Source: an uncultured Lachnospiraceae bacterium (lineage in GTDB: Bacteria > Bacillota > Clostridia > Lachnospirales > Lachnospiraceae). From it: DNA of 64,000 bases. Under the pieces are notes generated by a model. It saw only the letters and a list, made by a program, of their open reading frames with translations. It was not told the DNA's origin and ran no database searches. The position numbers were made by a program, and so were the translations under genes. The stretch is taken from assembly GCA_900551235.1 (NCBI GenBank), contig URUU01000002.1, positions 1 to 64,000 of the forward strand, written 5' to 3'. Positions 1 to 9,098 of this stretch are shown here, piece by piece (within the stretch, counting starts at the first letter, position 1; every line of letters starts with the position of its first letter).

Positions 1-78
1 TGCAACGCACGGAACAATCCGTAGGCATCATAGTTGGGGACTTTTGACACCCACAGCATTTTATTGTTTAGAGGATAT

Positions 79-1245
79 CTATCTTCTTCTCAGAAAATCC
101 GGAATCTGGATATCTCTTTCCTGAACATTGCTGGACGGGGTACGCAGTTTACCAGTTGTCTGCGTATTCTGTACACGATTATTCTGCATCGCACTTCCAA
201 CGGTTCTCTGGAACAGATTTCCGGATGACGGCTGCTCTGTTCTTGTAAAATCCTGTCCTACTTTTCTGCTGTTTACTGCAGGCTGTGTTGCGGTAGAAGA
301 ATCCAGACCAGTAGCAATAACTGTAATGCTTGCTTCATCTGTATAAGTATCATCATACATTGCACCAAAGATAATATTTGCATCATCTCCGGCAAGCTCC
401 TGTACGTAGCTGGCTGCATCGTTTGCATCCATAAGAGAAATATCTCCGGAAATGTTGATGATAACGTGAGAGGCACCTTCGATGGTGGTCTCCAGAAGCG
501 GACTCTCCACTGCCTGTTTGACTGCTTCCAGTGCTTTGTCGTCTCCCTTTGCATGTCCGATACCGATATGTGCGATACCCTTGTCTGTCATGACGGTCTG
601 AACATCGGCAAAATCGAGGTTGATCAGTGCCGGCAGATTGATCAGATCGGTAATACCCTGAACAGCCTGCTGCAGGACTTCATCCGCCTTTTTGAGTGCT
701 TCCGGCATTGTCGTGCGGCGGTCTACAATCTCAAGCAGCTTGTCATTCGGGATAACGATCAGTGTATCTACATTTTTCTTCAGATTCTCAATGCCGGTCA
801 GTGCATTGTTCATACGTGTTCTGGACTCAAAACGGAAAGGTTTGGTAACAACACCAACCGTCAGAATGCCCATCTCTTTTGCAATACCTGCCACAACCGG
901 TGAAGCACCTGTTCCGGTTCCGCCTCCCATACCGCAGGTGACAAATACCATATCTGCTCCCTGCATAGCCTGTCTGAGTTCCTCGGAGCTTTCCTCCGCT
1001 GCCTGACGTCCAACTTCCGGCTGTGCACCTGCACCAAGTCCTTTTGTTACTTTTTCACCAATCTGAATCGTATTCGGCGCCTTGCAGAGCTGAAGTGCCT
1101 GCTTATCTGTATTAACACCAATAAATTCCACACCTGCAATCGCTTCATCAACCATTCTATTCACAGCGTTATTGCCTGCACCACCTACACCGATCACGAT
1201 GATCTTGGCAGCAGACTCCGCTTCGTTCGTCATAATTTCTAACAA
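79..1245 (-). CDS. ftsZ: Cell division GTPase FtsZ
   Basis: Tubulin-like GTPase that polymerises into the Z-ring at midcell and recruits the divisome. The 388-residue product matches the family length. It has the N-terminal GVGGAGNNAVNRM nucleotide-binding loop, the tubulin signature GGGTGTGASP near residue 107, and the conserved C-terminal peptide IPDFLRRR that binds FtsA, SepF and other tethers. The start is taken as TTG at 1245 because AGGAGG lies 8 nt upstream; the in-frame ATG four codons later is too far from it. It is the last dcw gene in the window. ftsA is not found between ftsQ and ftsZ, so another membrane anchor such as SepF is probably used. A separate promoter lies just upstream. 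Confidence 0.98.
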   Translation of the reverse strand: MLEIMTNEAESAAKIIVIGVGGAGNNAVNRMVDEAIAGVEFIGVNTDKQALQLCKAPNTIQIGEKVTKGLGAGAQPEVGRQAAEESSEELRQAMQGADMVFVTCGMGGGTGTGASPVVAGIAKEMGILTVGVVTKPFRFESRTRMNNALTGIENLKKNVDTLIVIPNDKLLEIVDRRTTMPEALKKADEVLQQAVQGITDLINLPALINLDFADVQTVMTDKGIAHIGIGHAKGDDKALEAVKQAVESPLLETTIEGASHVIINISGDISLMDANDAASYVQELAGDDANIIFGAMYDDTYTDEASITVIATGLDSSTATQPAVNSRKVGQDFTRTEQPSSGNLFQRTVGSAMQNNRVQNTQTTGKLRTPSSNVQERDIQIPDFLRRR

Positions 1246-1283
1246 GGGTATTTCCTCCTTCGCATATGCATCTCTATTCTTCT

Positions 1284-1312
1284 ATAATATAGTTATTTTT
1301 GCAAATAATCAA
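1284..1312 (-). promoter_or_regulatory. Sigma-A-type promoter of ftsZ
   Basis: On the minus strand a TTGATT -35 box (1307-1312) and a TATTAT -10 box (1284-1289) are separated by 17 bp. They sit about 40 nt before the ftsZ start, in the AT-rich ftsQ-ftsZ gap. This would let ftsZ be expressed independently of the long upstream operon. A short CTGACA/TGTCAG hairpin overlaps the ftsQ stop (1396-1413) but has no U-run. Confidence 0.6.
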
Positions 1313-1409
1313 GTCAATTTTACATTTTCTTATTAAAAAGATAGATTCACCCGTTTTAAGCCACTCTGTCTGTGCAATTTTTCCAAGTTTTGACCCTGAC
1401 ATCTTTCTG

Positions 1410-2411
1410 TCAGTTGATATAGGAACCGGTATATGGATCAATATAACCATAACCATCTGTGATCACATTACCATTTTCGTCCGTATAATTGTACTCATCA
1501 CACTGTGTTGTGGTGACACCTGCGGCATCCGTATAAGTCTTGTTTCCATCGGCATCTGTTGAGAAAGTACCATCCGATTCGGAATAAGTTCTTCCTCCGC
1601 CTTCCTGGGTTTCCTTTTCCATTTCCGCATCTTTCCCGTCATTGTCTGAAGATTCCAGATTTTCTGTGTCACCGCCCTCATTTTTAAATGTCACCTGACC
1701 GCTGTTCTCTGAATAGGACTCCATATAAATCGTTCCCGTTTTTCCATCCAACTGTTCCAGAATGGACTGAAGTGCAGATATTTTATCTTCCAGAACTGTA
1801 TCATCTCCCAGATTCACATTAATCTTATCAAAAATCAGGGTGATGGTGTTACTTGTATTAAATCTTATCTCATTTGGAACAATACCATTTTTGTTTAATG
1901 TCTTGGTAAGTGTTACGATCGTGTTGTAAAGTCCGGCATCTTTCACCGGAAGCTGCTGATACAGTTCTGCTTTTTCCACATCAAGCCCGGTGATCAGTGG
2001 AACACCTGACTGCACCTGATCCGATATATCCACAACCATTCCGTCTTTATCAAAATACACATAACTTCCCTGATTTAAAAGATACCCGATCTGCTGTTTT
2101 TCATGCACGGTGATCTCCACTTCAAACGGTGTGATCAGTCTGGCACTCGCACCGCTCAGAAACGGAATATCCTCAGTCACTTTTTCCTGGTCTTTAAATT
2201 TCCAGATAAGATAAAGTGAATTTTTACAGAGACCATCTTTCAGGATGGCCTCCTGTATCGTTTTTGCTTTATACTGTTTGTTCCCTGATATTTTTATTTT
2301 TTGCACCCGAAACAGCCCAAACACAGTTGCCAGTCCGGCCACAATCAGAACAAGCAGGATCACTGCCAACGTTTTCCCTTTTTTTCTTCTGCGCTTCCTT
2401 ACCTCTTTCAC
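1410..2411 (-). CDS. ftsQ: Cell division protein FtsQ/DivIB
   Basis: Bitopic divisome protein that bridges FtsL/FtsB-type partners and regulates septal synthesis. The 333-residue product has a basic cytoplasmic tail (KEVRKRRRKKGK), one membrane segment at about residues 15-35, then a POTRA-like domain and the FtsQ beta domain outside the cell. The last 90 or so residues form an acidic Asp/Glu/Thr/Tyr/Gly-rich tail ending in TDENGNVITDGYGYIDP, not part of the core fold and similar to the repeats at the C-terminus of the upstream PBP. It starts 4 nt after murA, a usual spacing for translational coupling. Confidence 0.9.
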   Translation of the reverse strand: MKEVRKRRRKKGKTLAVILLVLIVAGLATVFGLFRVQKIKISGNKQYKAKTIQEAILKDGLCKNSLYLIWKFKDQEKVTEDIPFLSGASARLITPFEVEITVHEKQQIGYLLNQGSYVYFDKDGMVVDISDQVQSGVPLITGLDVEKAELYQQLPVKDAGLYNTIVTLTKTLNKNGIVPNEIRFNTSNTITLIFDKINVNLGDDTVLEDKISALQSILEQLDGKTGTIYMESYSENSGQVTFKNEGGDTENLESSDNDGKDAEMEKETQEGGGRTYSESDGTFSTDADGNKTYTDAAGVTTTQCDEYNYTDENGNVITDGYGYIDPYTGSYIN

Positions 2412-2415
2412 TGTT

Positions 2416-3675
2416 TCACCTTTCTGTCGTTTTTTTCGAAATCACCGCCCCAAGCTTTCTGAAGTCTCCAGCCAGATCTTCGTATCCCCGTTCAATAAAA
2501 GAACTTCCATATACCTGTGTCCTGCCCTTTGCTGCCAGGCCTGCGATCACAAGTGCCGCACCGCCCCGCAGCTCCTGTGCTTTCACTTCGCTGCCCTTAA
2601 GTTCTGCCACACCCTGTATCAGTGCCTCTCTTCCATCTGTCACAACGTTTGCTCCCATGCGATTCAGCCAGGAAGCGACTCGAAACCGCCCTTCAAAAAT
2701 ACATTCCCTGACCCGGCTTGTTCCTTTCGCAAGGCATAGTGCAGCCATAAGCTGAGACTGCAGATCGGTCGGAAATCCCGGATACGTATCGGTAGATACC
2801 TGAACCGGATAAATGGCCTTTGTCGCATCCAGATAACAGCACTCTTTTTCGCAGGAAAAAACGGCTCCCATCTGCCGCAGGATCTCCAGAACAGCCTGCA
2901 TCGTTTCCGGCTGCATACCATACAGTGTGATCTTTCCCCTGGTAGCTACCGCCGCGATCAGATATGTGCCTGCCACGATCCGGTCCGGCATCAATGTGTA
3001 CGTACTGTCTTTCAGTTCATCTACGCCTTCGATCTGGATACAGTCTGTACCTTCCCCTGAAATTCTGGCTCCTTTTTCCTGCAGGAAATGGCAGAGTTCC
3101 ACAACTTCCGGCTCTTTCGCACAGTTTTTTATACTGGTTATCCCAGGTGCATACACCGCCGCCAGGACAGCATTTTCCGTTGCCCCTACGCTTGGAAATC
3201 TCAGAAGGATCTCACTGCCCTGCCACTTTTGTGCCGATGCCAGAAGCATCCCGTCCTGTTCTTCAAAAACCGCCCCCATTCCCTGCATCGCTGCAATATG
3301 GATGTCAATTGGCCGCATACCAATGATGCAGCCGCCCGGAAACGGAAGTTCTGCCTTTTTGTTTCTGCCAAGAAGCGCGCCAAGAAGCAGAATCGTCGAG
3401 CGCATCTGCCTGCCAAGCGACGGCTCTACCAGAAATTTATCTGCTTCTTTTGCATCAATGATCAGTGTTCTTTTTCTTTTTTCGATCACACAGCCAAGGT
3501 CTTTCATGATCTGAATCATGACCGCCGTATCGCGTATATCCGGGACATTGTGCAAAATCGTCCTTCCCCGGTGTAAAATACAGGCTGCCAGCAGAGGCAG
3601 GGCTGCATTTTTAGACCCCTGAAGCATCACGCTTCCACACAGTGGTGTTCCTCCTGATATTTCAAAACATTCCAA
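2416..3675 (-). CDS. murA: UDP-N-acetylglucosamine 1-carboxyvinyltransferase (MurA)
   Basis: Catalyses the first committed step of peptidoglycan synthesis, transferring enolpyruvate from PEP to UDP-GlcNAc in the cytoplasm. The N-terminal SKNAALPLLAA motif and the catalytic loop GGCIIGMRPID, with the PEP- and fosfomycin-reactive Cys, are present. The open frame reaches back to 3750, but that would put 25 unrelated residues ahead of the fold. A TTG at 3675 has GGAGG 7 nt upstream and gives 419 residues, the normal MurA length, so this start is preferred. It lies 47 nt after ftsW within the dcw operon. Gram-positives often have two MurA paralogues, and which one this is cannot be settled here. 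Confidence 0.93.
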   Translation of the reverse strand: MECFEISGGTPLCGSVMLQGSKNAALPLLAACILHRGRTILHNVPDIRDTAVMIQIMKDLGCVIEKRKRTLIIDAKEADKFLVEPSLGRQMRSTILLLGALLGRNKKAELPFPGGCIIGMRPIDIHIAAMQGMGAVFEEQDGMLLASAQKWQGSEILLRFPSVGATENAVLAAVYAPGITSIKNCAKEPEVVELCHFLQEKGARISGEGTDCIQIEGVDELKDSTYTLMPDRIVAGTYLIAAVATRGKITLYGMQPETMQAVLEILRQMGAVFSCEKECCYLDATKAIYPVQVSTDTYPGFPTDLQSQLMAALCLAKGTSRVRECIFEGRFRVASWLNRMGANVVTDGREALIQGVAELKGSEVKAQELRGGAALVIAGLAAKGRTQVYGSSFIERGYEDLAGDFRKLGAVISKKTTER

Positions 3676-3722
3676 CCAAACTCCTCCGTTCCGGCATTCT
3701 GGAAACTTCTTCCTATATGGTA

Positions 3723-4817
3723 TCATATGTATTTTTTCTCTGTTTGCCACCGGCTGACGGATAAAACCAGCCCCATTTCCGACAGCAGAAATAAAATCGA
3801 AGTTCCTCCATAACTGATAAACGGAAGTGTGATCCCCGTATTCGGAATCGTATTGGTTACAACAGCAATGTTCAGGATCACCTGTATCGCAATGTGTGCC
3901 ATTGCCCCGGCAGCAATCAATGCCCCGAAAAGATCCGGTGCATGCACGGATATTACCATAAAACGCCAGATCAGAATAAAAAAAGCCACAATCAGAAGCA
4001 CTGCACCAACATAGCCCAGTTCTTCGCAGATAATAGAAAAGATCATGTCATTTTGTGCTTCCGGAACAAATCCAAGCTTCTGTATGCTCTCACCCAGCCC
4101 TCTGCCAAATAAGCCACCGGAACCGATCGCATACAGTCCCTGTATCGTCTGATATCCTTTCTCATATGCTTCCGGATTTTTCCATATGGCAAGCCGCTCC
4201 AGCCGGTAAGACTCCATTCCGAGAAACACGGCCACCACTCCGATGCCAAGAGCACCCATCCAGACAAACTGTATATAACGCTTATCTGACACAAATACCA
4301 CAATCACCGCAATTCCCAGAATGATCACGGCTGTACTGAGGTTATTTGTCCCAACCAGTGCCACAACAGGAAGTACCATGCCGATAACCAGTAACAGATT
4401 CAGAAAACTGTTTCTTTTTTTCTTCTGACGGCTGACCTTTTCTGCCAGAAAGAGAATCACGGCAAGTTTCGCAAATTCTGACGGCTGAAAAGACAGCGGA
4501 CCAAGAGAAAGCCATCTTCTGGACCCATTATAAGAATCTCCTGCTGCAAGTACCAGTGCCGAAAGAAGCAACGACAAAAGATAGGCTGCCACTGCATATT
4601 TTTCCAGCCTGTGATAATCCATGCACCCGATCAGATACATTGCAAGAAATCCCAGTGCAGTTGCAAAAAACTGCTTTTTCACATAGTAAAGGGCATCTCC
4701 AAAACGAATTTCTCCATTATAAGATCCTACACTATACATCATTACAAGACCAAATCCAACCAGAAGTACCACCAGGATCATAAGCGCCGGATCCTGCCTG
4801 CTGTTCTTTGGGTTCAT
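3723..4817 (-). CDS. ftsW: Septal peptidoglycan polymerase FtsW (SEDS family)
   Basis: SEDS glycosyltransferase that polymerises lipid II at the septum together with a class B PBP. The 364-residue protein is almost entirely hydrophobic, with about ten membrane segments. Family motifs are GSRRWLSLGPLSFQPSEFAKL near residues 98-118, the AQNDMIFSIICEE region in the large extracellular loop, and the C-terminal PNTGITLPFISYGGTS. An AGGGGTG ribosome site precedes the ATG. It lies between murD and murA and next to two PBPs, which supports the divisome form rather than RodA. RodA is the only real alternative. Confidence 0.94.
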   Translation of the reverse strand: MNPKNSRQDPALMILVVLLVGFGLVMMYSVGSYNGEIRFGDALYYVKKQFFATALGFLAMYLIGCMDYHRLEKYAVAAYLLSLLLSALVLAAGDSYNGSRRWLSLGPLSFQPSEFAKLAVILFLAEKVSRQKKKRNSFLNLLLVIGMVLPVVALVGTNNLSTAVIILGIAVIVVFVSDKRYIQFVWMGALGIGVVAVFLGMESYRLERLAIWKNPEAYEKGYQTIQGLYAIGSGGLFGRGLGESIQKLGFVPEAQNDMIFSIICEELGYVGAVLLIVAFFILIWRFMVISVHAPDLFGALIAAGAMAHIAIQVILNIAVVTNTIPNTGITLPFISYGGTSILFLLSEMGLVLSVSRWQTEKKYI

Positions 4818-4844
4818 GGCATCACCCCTGCAAGCGTCATATTA

Positions 4845-6200
4845 TTATAGATTTCTTACCAGTTCTTTAAATCTTCTTCCTCTGACTTCATAGCTTGGAA
4901 ACATATCCCAGCTTGCACATGCCGGTGAAAGCAGCACGGCATCTCCCGGTTTTGCATGAGCTGCGCAGACTTTTACTGCTTCTTCCAGGCTTTCTGTCAT
5001 GATAATGTTTTCAAATCCGCAGTCACGTGCCGTCTGTGCAATTTTTTCTTTTGTTGCACCGAGCAATACCAGATATTTCACTCTTCCTCCAAAGGCACGG
5101 ATCCACTCTTCATAATCAGACCCTTTGTCGTATCCGCCGCCAATGAGCATCGTCGGTCTTGACATCGCCTGAATGCCTTTGATTGCCGCATCCGGATTGG
5201 TTCCTTTGGAATCATTGTAATATACAACACCATTTTTCTCTGTCACAAACTCGATGCGATGTTCAACTGCCTGAAACGCTTTTACTGCCTGGCGTATCTT
5301 TTCCAGCGGAACGCCATATGCCAGAGCCATGCCGGCTGCTGCCATCACATTCTCGTAGTTGTGCATTCCTACAATATTCAGTTCTGAAATCCTGCATACC
5401 GGAAGCTTCTGCTCCTCATCTGCATACCAGATTGTTTCATCCTCCAGATACAGCCCTCTTTCCAGTTTACGCACACTGCTGAAAAATAATACCTTCGTCT
5501 TTAAATCTTCCCCAAACTTTCGAAGAACCGGATCTTCGTAGTTGAGGATACAGGTATCTTCCCCGGTCTGATTCTTTGTGATCTGTTCTTTTACCCTTAT
5601 GTACTCCTCCATCGTATGATGGCGGTTCAGATGATCCGGTGTGATATTGAGGATTGCACTGACTTTCGGCCGAAACCTGTCAATGGTCTCCAGTTGAAAG
5701 CTGCTGATTTCTGCAACGGTCACACTGTCATCGGTCATCCCGGAAACTTCCCTGGTATACGGATTTCCAATATTTCCAACCACAAAGACACTTTCTTTCC
5801 AGCACTTCATGATTTCTCCTAAAAGGCTTGTTGTTGTTGTCTTTCCATTCGTCCCGGTAATGGCAAGCACATCACCTTTTCCATTTTCATAGGCAAGTTC
5901 AACTTCACCCCAGATACGGATTCCCGCTTCTTTCATGCGAAGAACTGCAGGAAGATCCGTTGGGACTCCCGGACTTAATACTGCAAGCTGCAGGCTTCCA
6001 AGAAGCTCCTGTGGAAGATCACCAAGGACGATATCCGCCCTGCTCTCATCCGGAAGCTTTGCACGCACCTCTTCTTCTTTGAGATTTTTATTTCCATCAA
6101 ACAATACAACATCTGCACCGCTGCGTTCTAAAAGTTCACAGGCACTGATCCCGCTGATCCCGCTTCCAAATACCAGAACTTTTTTATCTTTCCAATCCAT
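4845..6200 (-). CDS. murD: UDP-N-acetylmuramoyl-L-alanine:D-glutamate ligase (MurD)
   Basis: Cytoplasmic ATP-dependent ligase adding D-Glu to UDP-MurNAc-L-Ala. The 451-residue product has the Mur-ligase layout: an N-terminal Rossmann domain (VLVFGSGISG, residues 9-18), the central ATPase with ITGTNGKTTTTSLLGE near residue 114, the NITPDHLNRH segment, and a C-terminal domain with the YNDSKGTNPDA motif. It starts 27 nt after mraY. The ending LSPACASWDMFPSYEVRG is typical of MurD and separates it from MurC, E and F. Confidence 0.97.
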   Translation of the reverse strand: MDWKDKKVLVFGSGISGISACELLERSGADVVLFDGNKNLKEEEVRAKLPDESRADIVLGDLPQELLGSLQLAVLSPGVPTDLPAVLRMKEAGIRIWGEVELAYENGKGDVLAITGTNGKTTTTSLLGEIMKCWKESVFVVGNIGNPYTREVSGMTDDSVTVAEISSFQLETIDRFRPKVSAILNITPDHLNRHHTMEEYIRVKEQITKNQTGEDTCILNYEDPVLRKFGEDLKTKVLFFSSVRKLERGLYLEDETIWYADEEQKLPVCRISELNIVGMHNYENVMAAAGMALAYGVPLEKIRQAVKAFQAVEHRIEFVTEKNGVVYYNDSKGTNPDAAIKGIQAMSRPTMLIGGGYDKGSDYEEWIRAFGGRVKYLVLLGATKEKIAQTARDCGFENIIMTESLEEAVKVCAAHAKPGDAVLLSPACASWDMFPSYEVRGRRFKELVRNL

Positions 6201-6227
6201 GTTTTATCCTCCTTATCCTTGATCTGA

Positions 6228-7190
6228 TTATGATACCAGTACCAGTGCAAGCAGACAAAGCAATGCTGTAATAACGGTAAAGACTGCTACTACTCTGGTT
6301 TCCGACCATCCACAAAGTTCAAAGTGATGATGGATCGGCGCCATTTTAAAGATACGCTTTCCACCTGTCTTTTTGAAATAAGTCACCTGGATCATAACTG
6401 AAAGTACCTCCACCAGATAAATCAGTCCCACGATCAGGATGATCCACGGCATTTTCATCACATAGGCTGATCCTGCAACAAAACCGCCAAGTGCCAGGGA
6501 ACCGGTATCTCCCATAAACACCTGTGCCGGATAGACATTAAAGAGCAGAAAGCCCAGCAAAGCTCCCGTAACTGCTGCTGTGATTGGTTCGATACCGCCG
6601 CCAAGTCCGATGGAAACTACGGTAAAGAATACTGCAACAATGGTAGTGACTCCCGTTGCCAGGCCGTCCAGTCCATCCGTAAAGTTCACACCATTTACCG
6701 TACCGATCACTGCAAGATAAACGAGCGGTACGGTAATCCATTTACAGTCAAAATACTGATCGCTGAACGGAATCCGCATAGTCAGAAAACTCTTATCCAC
6801 AATCAGGATATATGCCAGAAAAATACTCGTTACAATGATCTGTCCCAGCATTTTCTGTTTCGGAAGCAGACCGTCAGAACGTCTCAGCACTACTTTCAGA
6901 TAATCATCCAGGAATCCGATCAGACCAAAGCCCAGTGTCAGAAACAGCACCGGAACAATATTCGGAAATTTGCGGATAAAGAAAAGCGAAGTTACCAGTA
7001 CACTGATCAGTATGATCAGTCCTCCCATCGTCGGTGTACCCGCCTTTTCCAGATGGGACTGTACCCCTTCTGTCCGCTCAGTCTGTCCGATTTTCAGTTT
7101 TTTCAGAAACGGGATGATGATCGGACTTAAAAATACACTGATTGCAAACGATACAAACAATGCAAGGATCACTTCTGTACTTATTTTCAT
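6228..7190 (-). CDS. mraY: Phospho-MurNAc-pentapeptide transferase (MraY)
   Basis: Polytopic membrane enzyme that transfers phospho-MurNAc-pentapeptide from UDP to undecaprenyl phosphate, making lipid I. The 320-residue protein has about ten membrane segments. The GTPTMGG motif (near residue 52), GFLDDYLK (near residue 94, the Asp pair of the active site), the NFTDGLDGLA loop (near residue 169) and the late MAPIHHHFEL motif are all intact. It lies between the second PBP and murD, as in other Clostridia. Confidence 0.97.
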   Translation of the reverse strand: MKISTEVILALFVSFAISVFLSPIIIPFLKKLKIGQTERTEGVQSHLEKAGTPTMGGLIILISVLVTSLFFIRKFPNIVPVLFLTLGFGLIGFLDDYLKVVLRRSDGLLPKQKMLGQIIVTSIFLAYILIVDKSFLTMRIPFSDQYFDCKWITVPLVYLAVIGTVNGVNFTDGLDGLATGVTTIVAVFFTVVSIGLGGGIEPITAAVTGALLGFLLFNVYPAQVFMGDTGSLALGGFVAGSAYVMKMPWIILIVGLIYLVEVLSVMIQVTYFKKTGGKRIFKMAPIHHHFELCGWSETRVVAVFTVITALLCLLALVLVS

Positions 7191-7268
7191 ATTTACCTCC
7201 TAATGCCGTATACCACGTTTTTATCTATGCCAGTATAAAACTTTTCCTCTTTTTTCGCAACCTTTTTA

Positions 7269-9035
7269 TCACCTCAGCATTGTCTCTTCTTCATTTTCTG
7301 TTATTTCTTTTTCTATGCCGAGATACGGCAGGATATTTTCAAAAATTTCCCGCATCACCGGTGCACAGATGGTTCCACCATAGTAAATTCCCTGCGGATT
7401 ATTTATAATGCATAATCCGAGGAGCTGCGGATCTTCTGCAGGCACAAAACCCAGAAAGGAAGAAATATATTTGTTGGCGCTTCGCGGAAGCGTTTCTGAA
7501 GTTGCAGTCTTCCCTCCGATATGATATCCCTCTATACAGGCTCTTTTTCCGCCTCCCTGCGAAACAACCTTCTCCAGTATATCCCGCATCGTCTCAGAGA
7601 CTTCTTCCGATACAATCTGTCTTCCATCCTGGTAAGAAAAACTCCCAAGCAGCGTTCCATCTTCCTCTCTTACTTCCACACCAAAATGTGGGGTGATCAG
7701 ATGTCCTCCGTTGATCAGAGAGCAGACAGTCGCTGCCAGACGGATCGGCGTGATCTGAAACGACTGTCCAAACGATATGGTTGCCAGCTCCACTGCTCCA
7801 ATATCTTTTTTCTGATGCATGATCGTTCCCGCTTCTCCCGGCAGGTCGATCCCTGTTTTTTCCATCAGGCCAAACTGCTGAAAATACTTGTAAAAGGAAT
7901 CGGTTCCCAGCCTCTGCCCCACATCGATAAAAACCGGATTGCAGGAGTTCATCACGCCCTGTACAAACGTTTCACTTCCATGCCCGGTCGTTTTGTGGCA
8001 GCGTATCCTTCGGTCATCCACAATCCGAAAACCCGGGCAGTTGAACGTATCGGTCGTTTTCACCACGCCCTCCTCCAGTGCTGCGGATGCCGTGATGATC
8101 TTGAATGTAGAACCCGGCTCATAGGTGTCATTGATGCATCCATTTCTCCACATCCGGTTGCGTGCATCCTGAATTTCCTTTTCGCTCATGCCTTCCATCC
8201 CCTGTGGAAGGGTAAATGGATCATTCAGATCAAACTCCGGCACGTTTACCATTGCCAGAATCTCTCCTGTCTTTGGATGCATCAGAATAATTGAAACACT
8301 GTCTGCCTGTTTCTCCTCCAGTGCTTTGTAAGCCGCCTGCTGCGCATACTCCTGCAGATTCACATCAAGACTTAAAACCAGATTTTTCCCTGCCACCGGC
8401 TCTTTTCTTCCCTCTCCTTCGTCTGCAAGCTCCACACCTCTTGCATCGGTCATGGTCAGGATCTGTCCATCCATCCCTTTCAGTATTTTTTCATACTTTA
8501 CTTCCAGTCCGATGATGCCCTGATTATCGCTTCCCGTAAACCCCAGGACTTTGGATGCCAGTTCTCCATATGGATAGTTTCTCCGGTAATCTTCATCCAC
8601 TTTTACTCCTGCAAGATTGTATTCCCGTATTTTATCACCGGTTGCTTTTTCCACATTTGTTTTGATGCGTTCGATCGAACTGACTTTCTCTACTCTCTTT
8701 TTTACTTCATCTTCCGTCATTTCCAGTTCGTGTGCCAGTACTTCCGTTACTTTTTTCGCATCTTTAATCTGGCTGTGTATGACTGAAATGGTACACACGG
8801 TTTTATTATCCGCAAGAATTTTCCCATTGCAGTCCAGGATCTTTCCCCTCGCTGCCTTGATGCTTCTTTCTCTTTCATGCAGGTTCTGTGCTTTTTCGCT
8901 GTAATAATCCGACCGCGCCAGCATCAGATATCCCAGTCTGGATACCAGGGCGATCAGTGCTGCCATACAGATCAAAAAAACCGTAACGACCTTTCTTCGA
9001 TGAAATGTCCTCAATTTCAAGACAAAAAACCTCAC
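7269..9035 (-). CDS. Class B penicillin-binding protein, SpoVD/FtsI-like
   Basis: Transpeptidase that cross-links peptidoglycan, anchored by one N-terminal membrane segment (about residues 17-37). The 588-residue product has a PBP dimer domain and a transpeptidase domain with the STFK serine motif (near residue 315) and the SCN motif (MNSCNPVF). The usual KTG box reads GGKTATSE, an Ala for the Gly. No PASTA domain is present. The frame opens with a GTG at 9035 inside the right-hand arm of a terminator-like hairpin; a TTG at 9020, 9 nt after GAGG, is an alternative start. Being the second PBP of the cluster, with FtsW nearby, it is probably the sporulation-type SpoVD or a second septal PBP. 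Which one is inference. Confidence 0.88.
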   Translation of the reverse strand: MRFFVLKLRTFHRRKVVTVFLICMAALIALVSRLGYLMLARSDYYSEKAQNLHERERSIKAARGKILDCNGKILADNKTVCTISVIHSQIKDAKKVTEVLAHELEMTEDEVKKRVEKVSSIERIKTNVEKATGDKIREYNLAGVKVDEDYRRNYPYGELASKVLGFTGSDNQGIIGLEVKYEKILKGMDGQILTMTDARGVELADEGEGRKEPVAGKNLVLSLDVNLQEYAQQAAYKALEEKQADSVSIILMHPKTGEILAMVNVPEFDLNDPFTLPQGMEGMSEKEIQDARNRMWRNGCINDTYEPGSTFKIITASAALEEGVVKTTDTFNCPGFRIVDDRRIRCHKTTGHGSETFVQGVMNSCNPVFIDVGQRLGTDSFYKYFQQFGLMEKTGIDLPGEAGTIMHQKKDIGAVELATISFGQSFQITPIRLAATVCSLINGGHLITPHFGVEVREEDGTLLGSFSYQDGRQIVSEEVSETMRDILEKVVSQGGGKRACIEGYHIGGKTATSETLPRSANKYISSFLGFVPAEDPQLLGLCIINNPQGIYYGGTICAPVMREIFENILPYLGIEKEITENEEETMLR

Positions 9036-9076
9036 AAAAGCTCTCTCTGCTATTATATAGCTGCTTCTGTGAGGTT
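9022..9076 (-). terminator. Hairpin with U-run between the two PBP genes
   Basis: On the minus strand the arms AACCTCACA and TGTGAGGTT (9068-9076 and 9028-9036) are followed by a run of T residues down to 9024. It lies 23 nt after the upstream PBP stop and overlaps the first codons of the next PBP. It could act as a partial terminator that lowers expression of the downstream genes, or it could mask the start codon. Confidence 0.55.
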
Positions 9077-9098
9077 AAAACTACTTTTATGCTGTTTT

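Noticed and set aside
1..59. Short minus-strand frame (MLWVSKVPNYDAYGLF) open to the left edge
   Set aside because: No ribosome site and too short to judge; the product does not resemble a family I recognise. Could be the start of a gene beyond the window.
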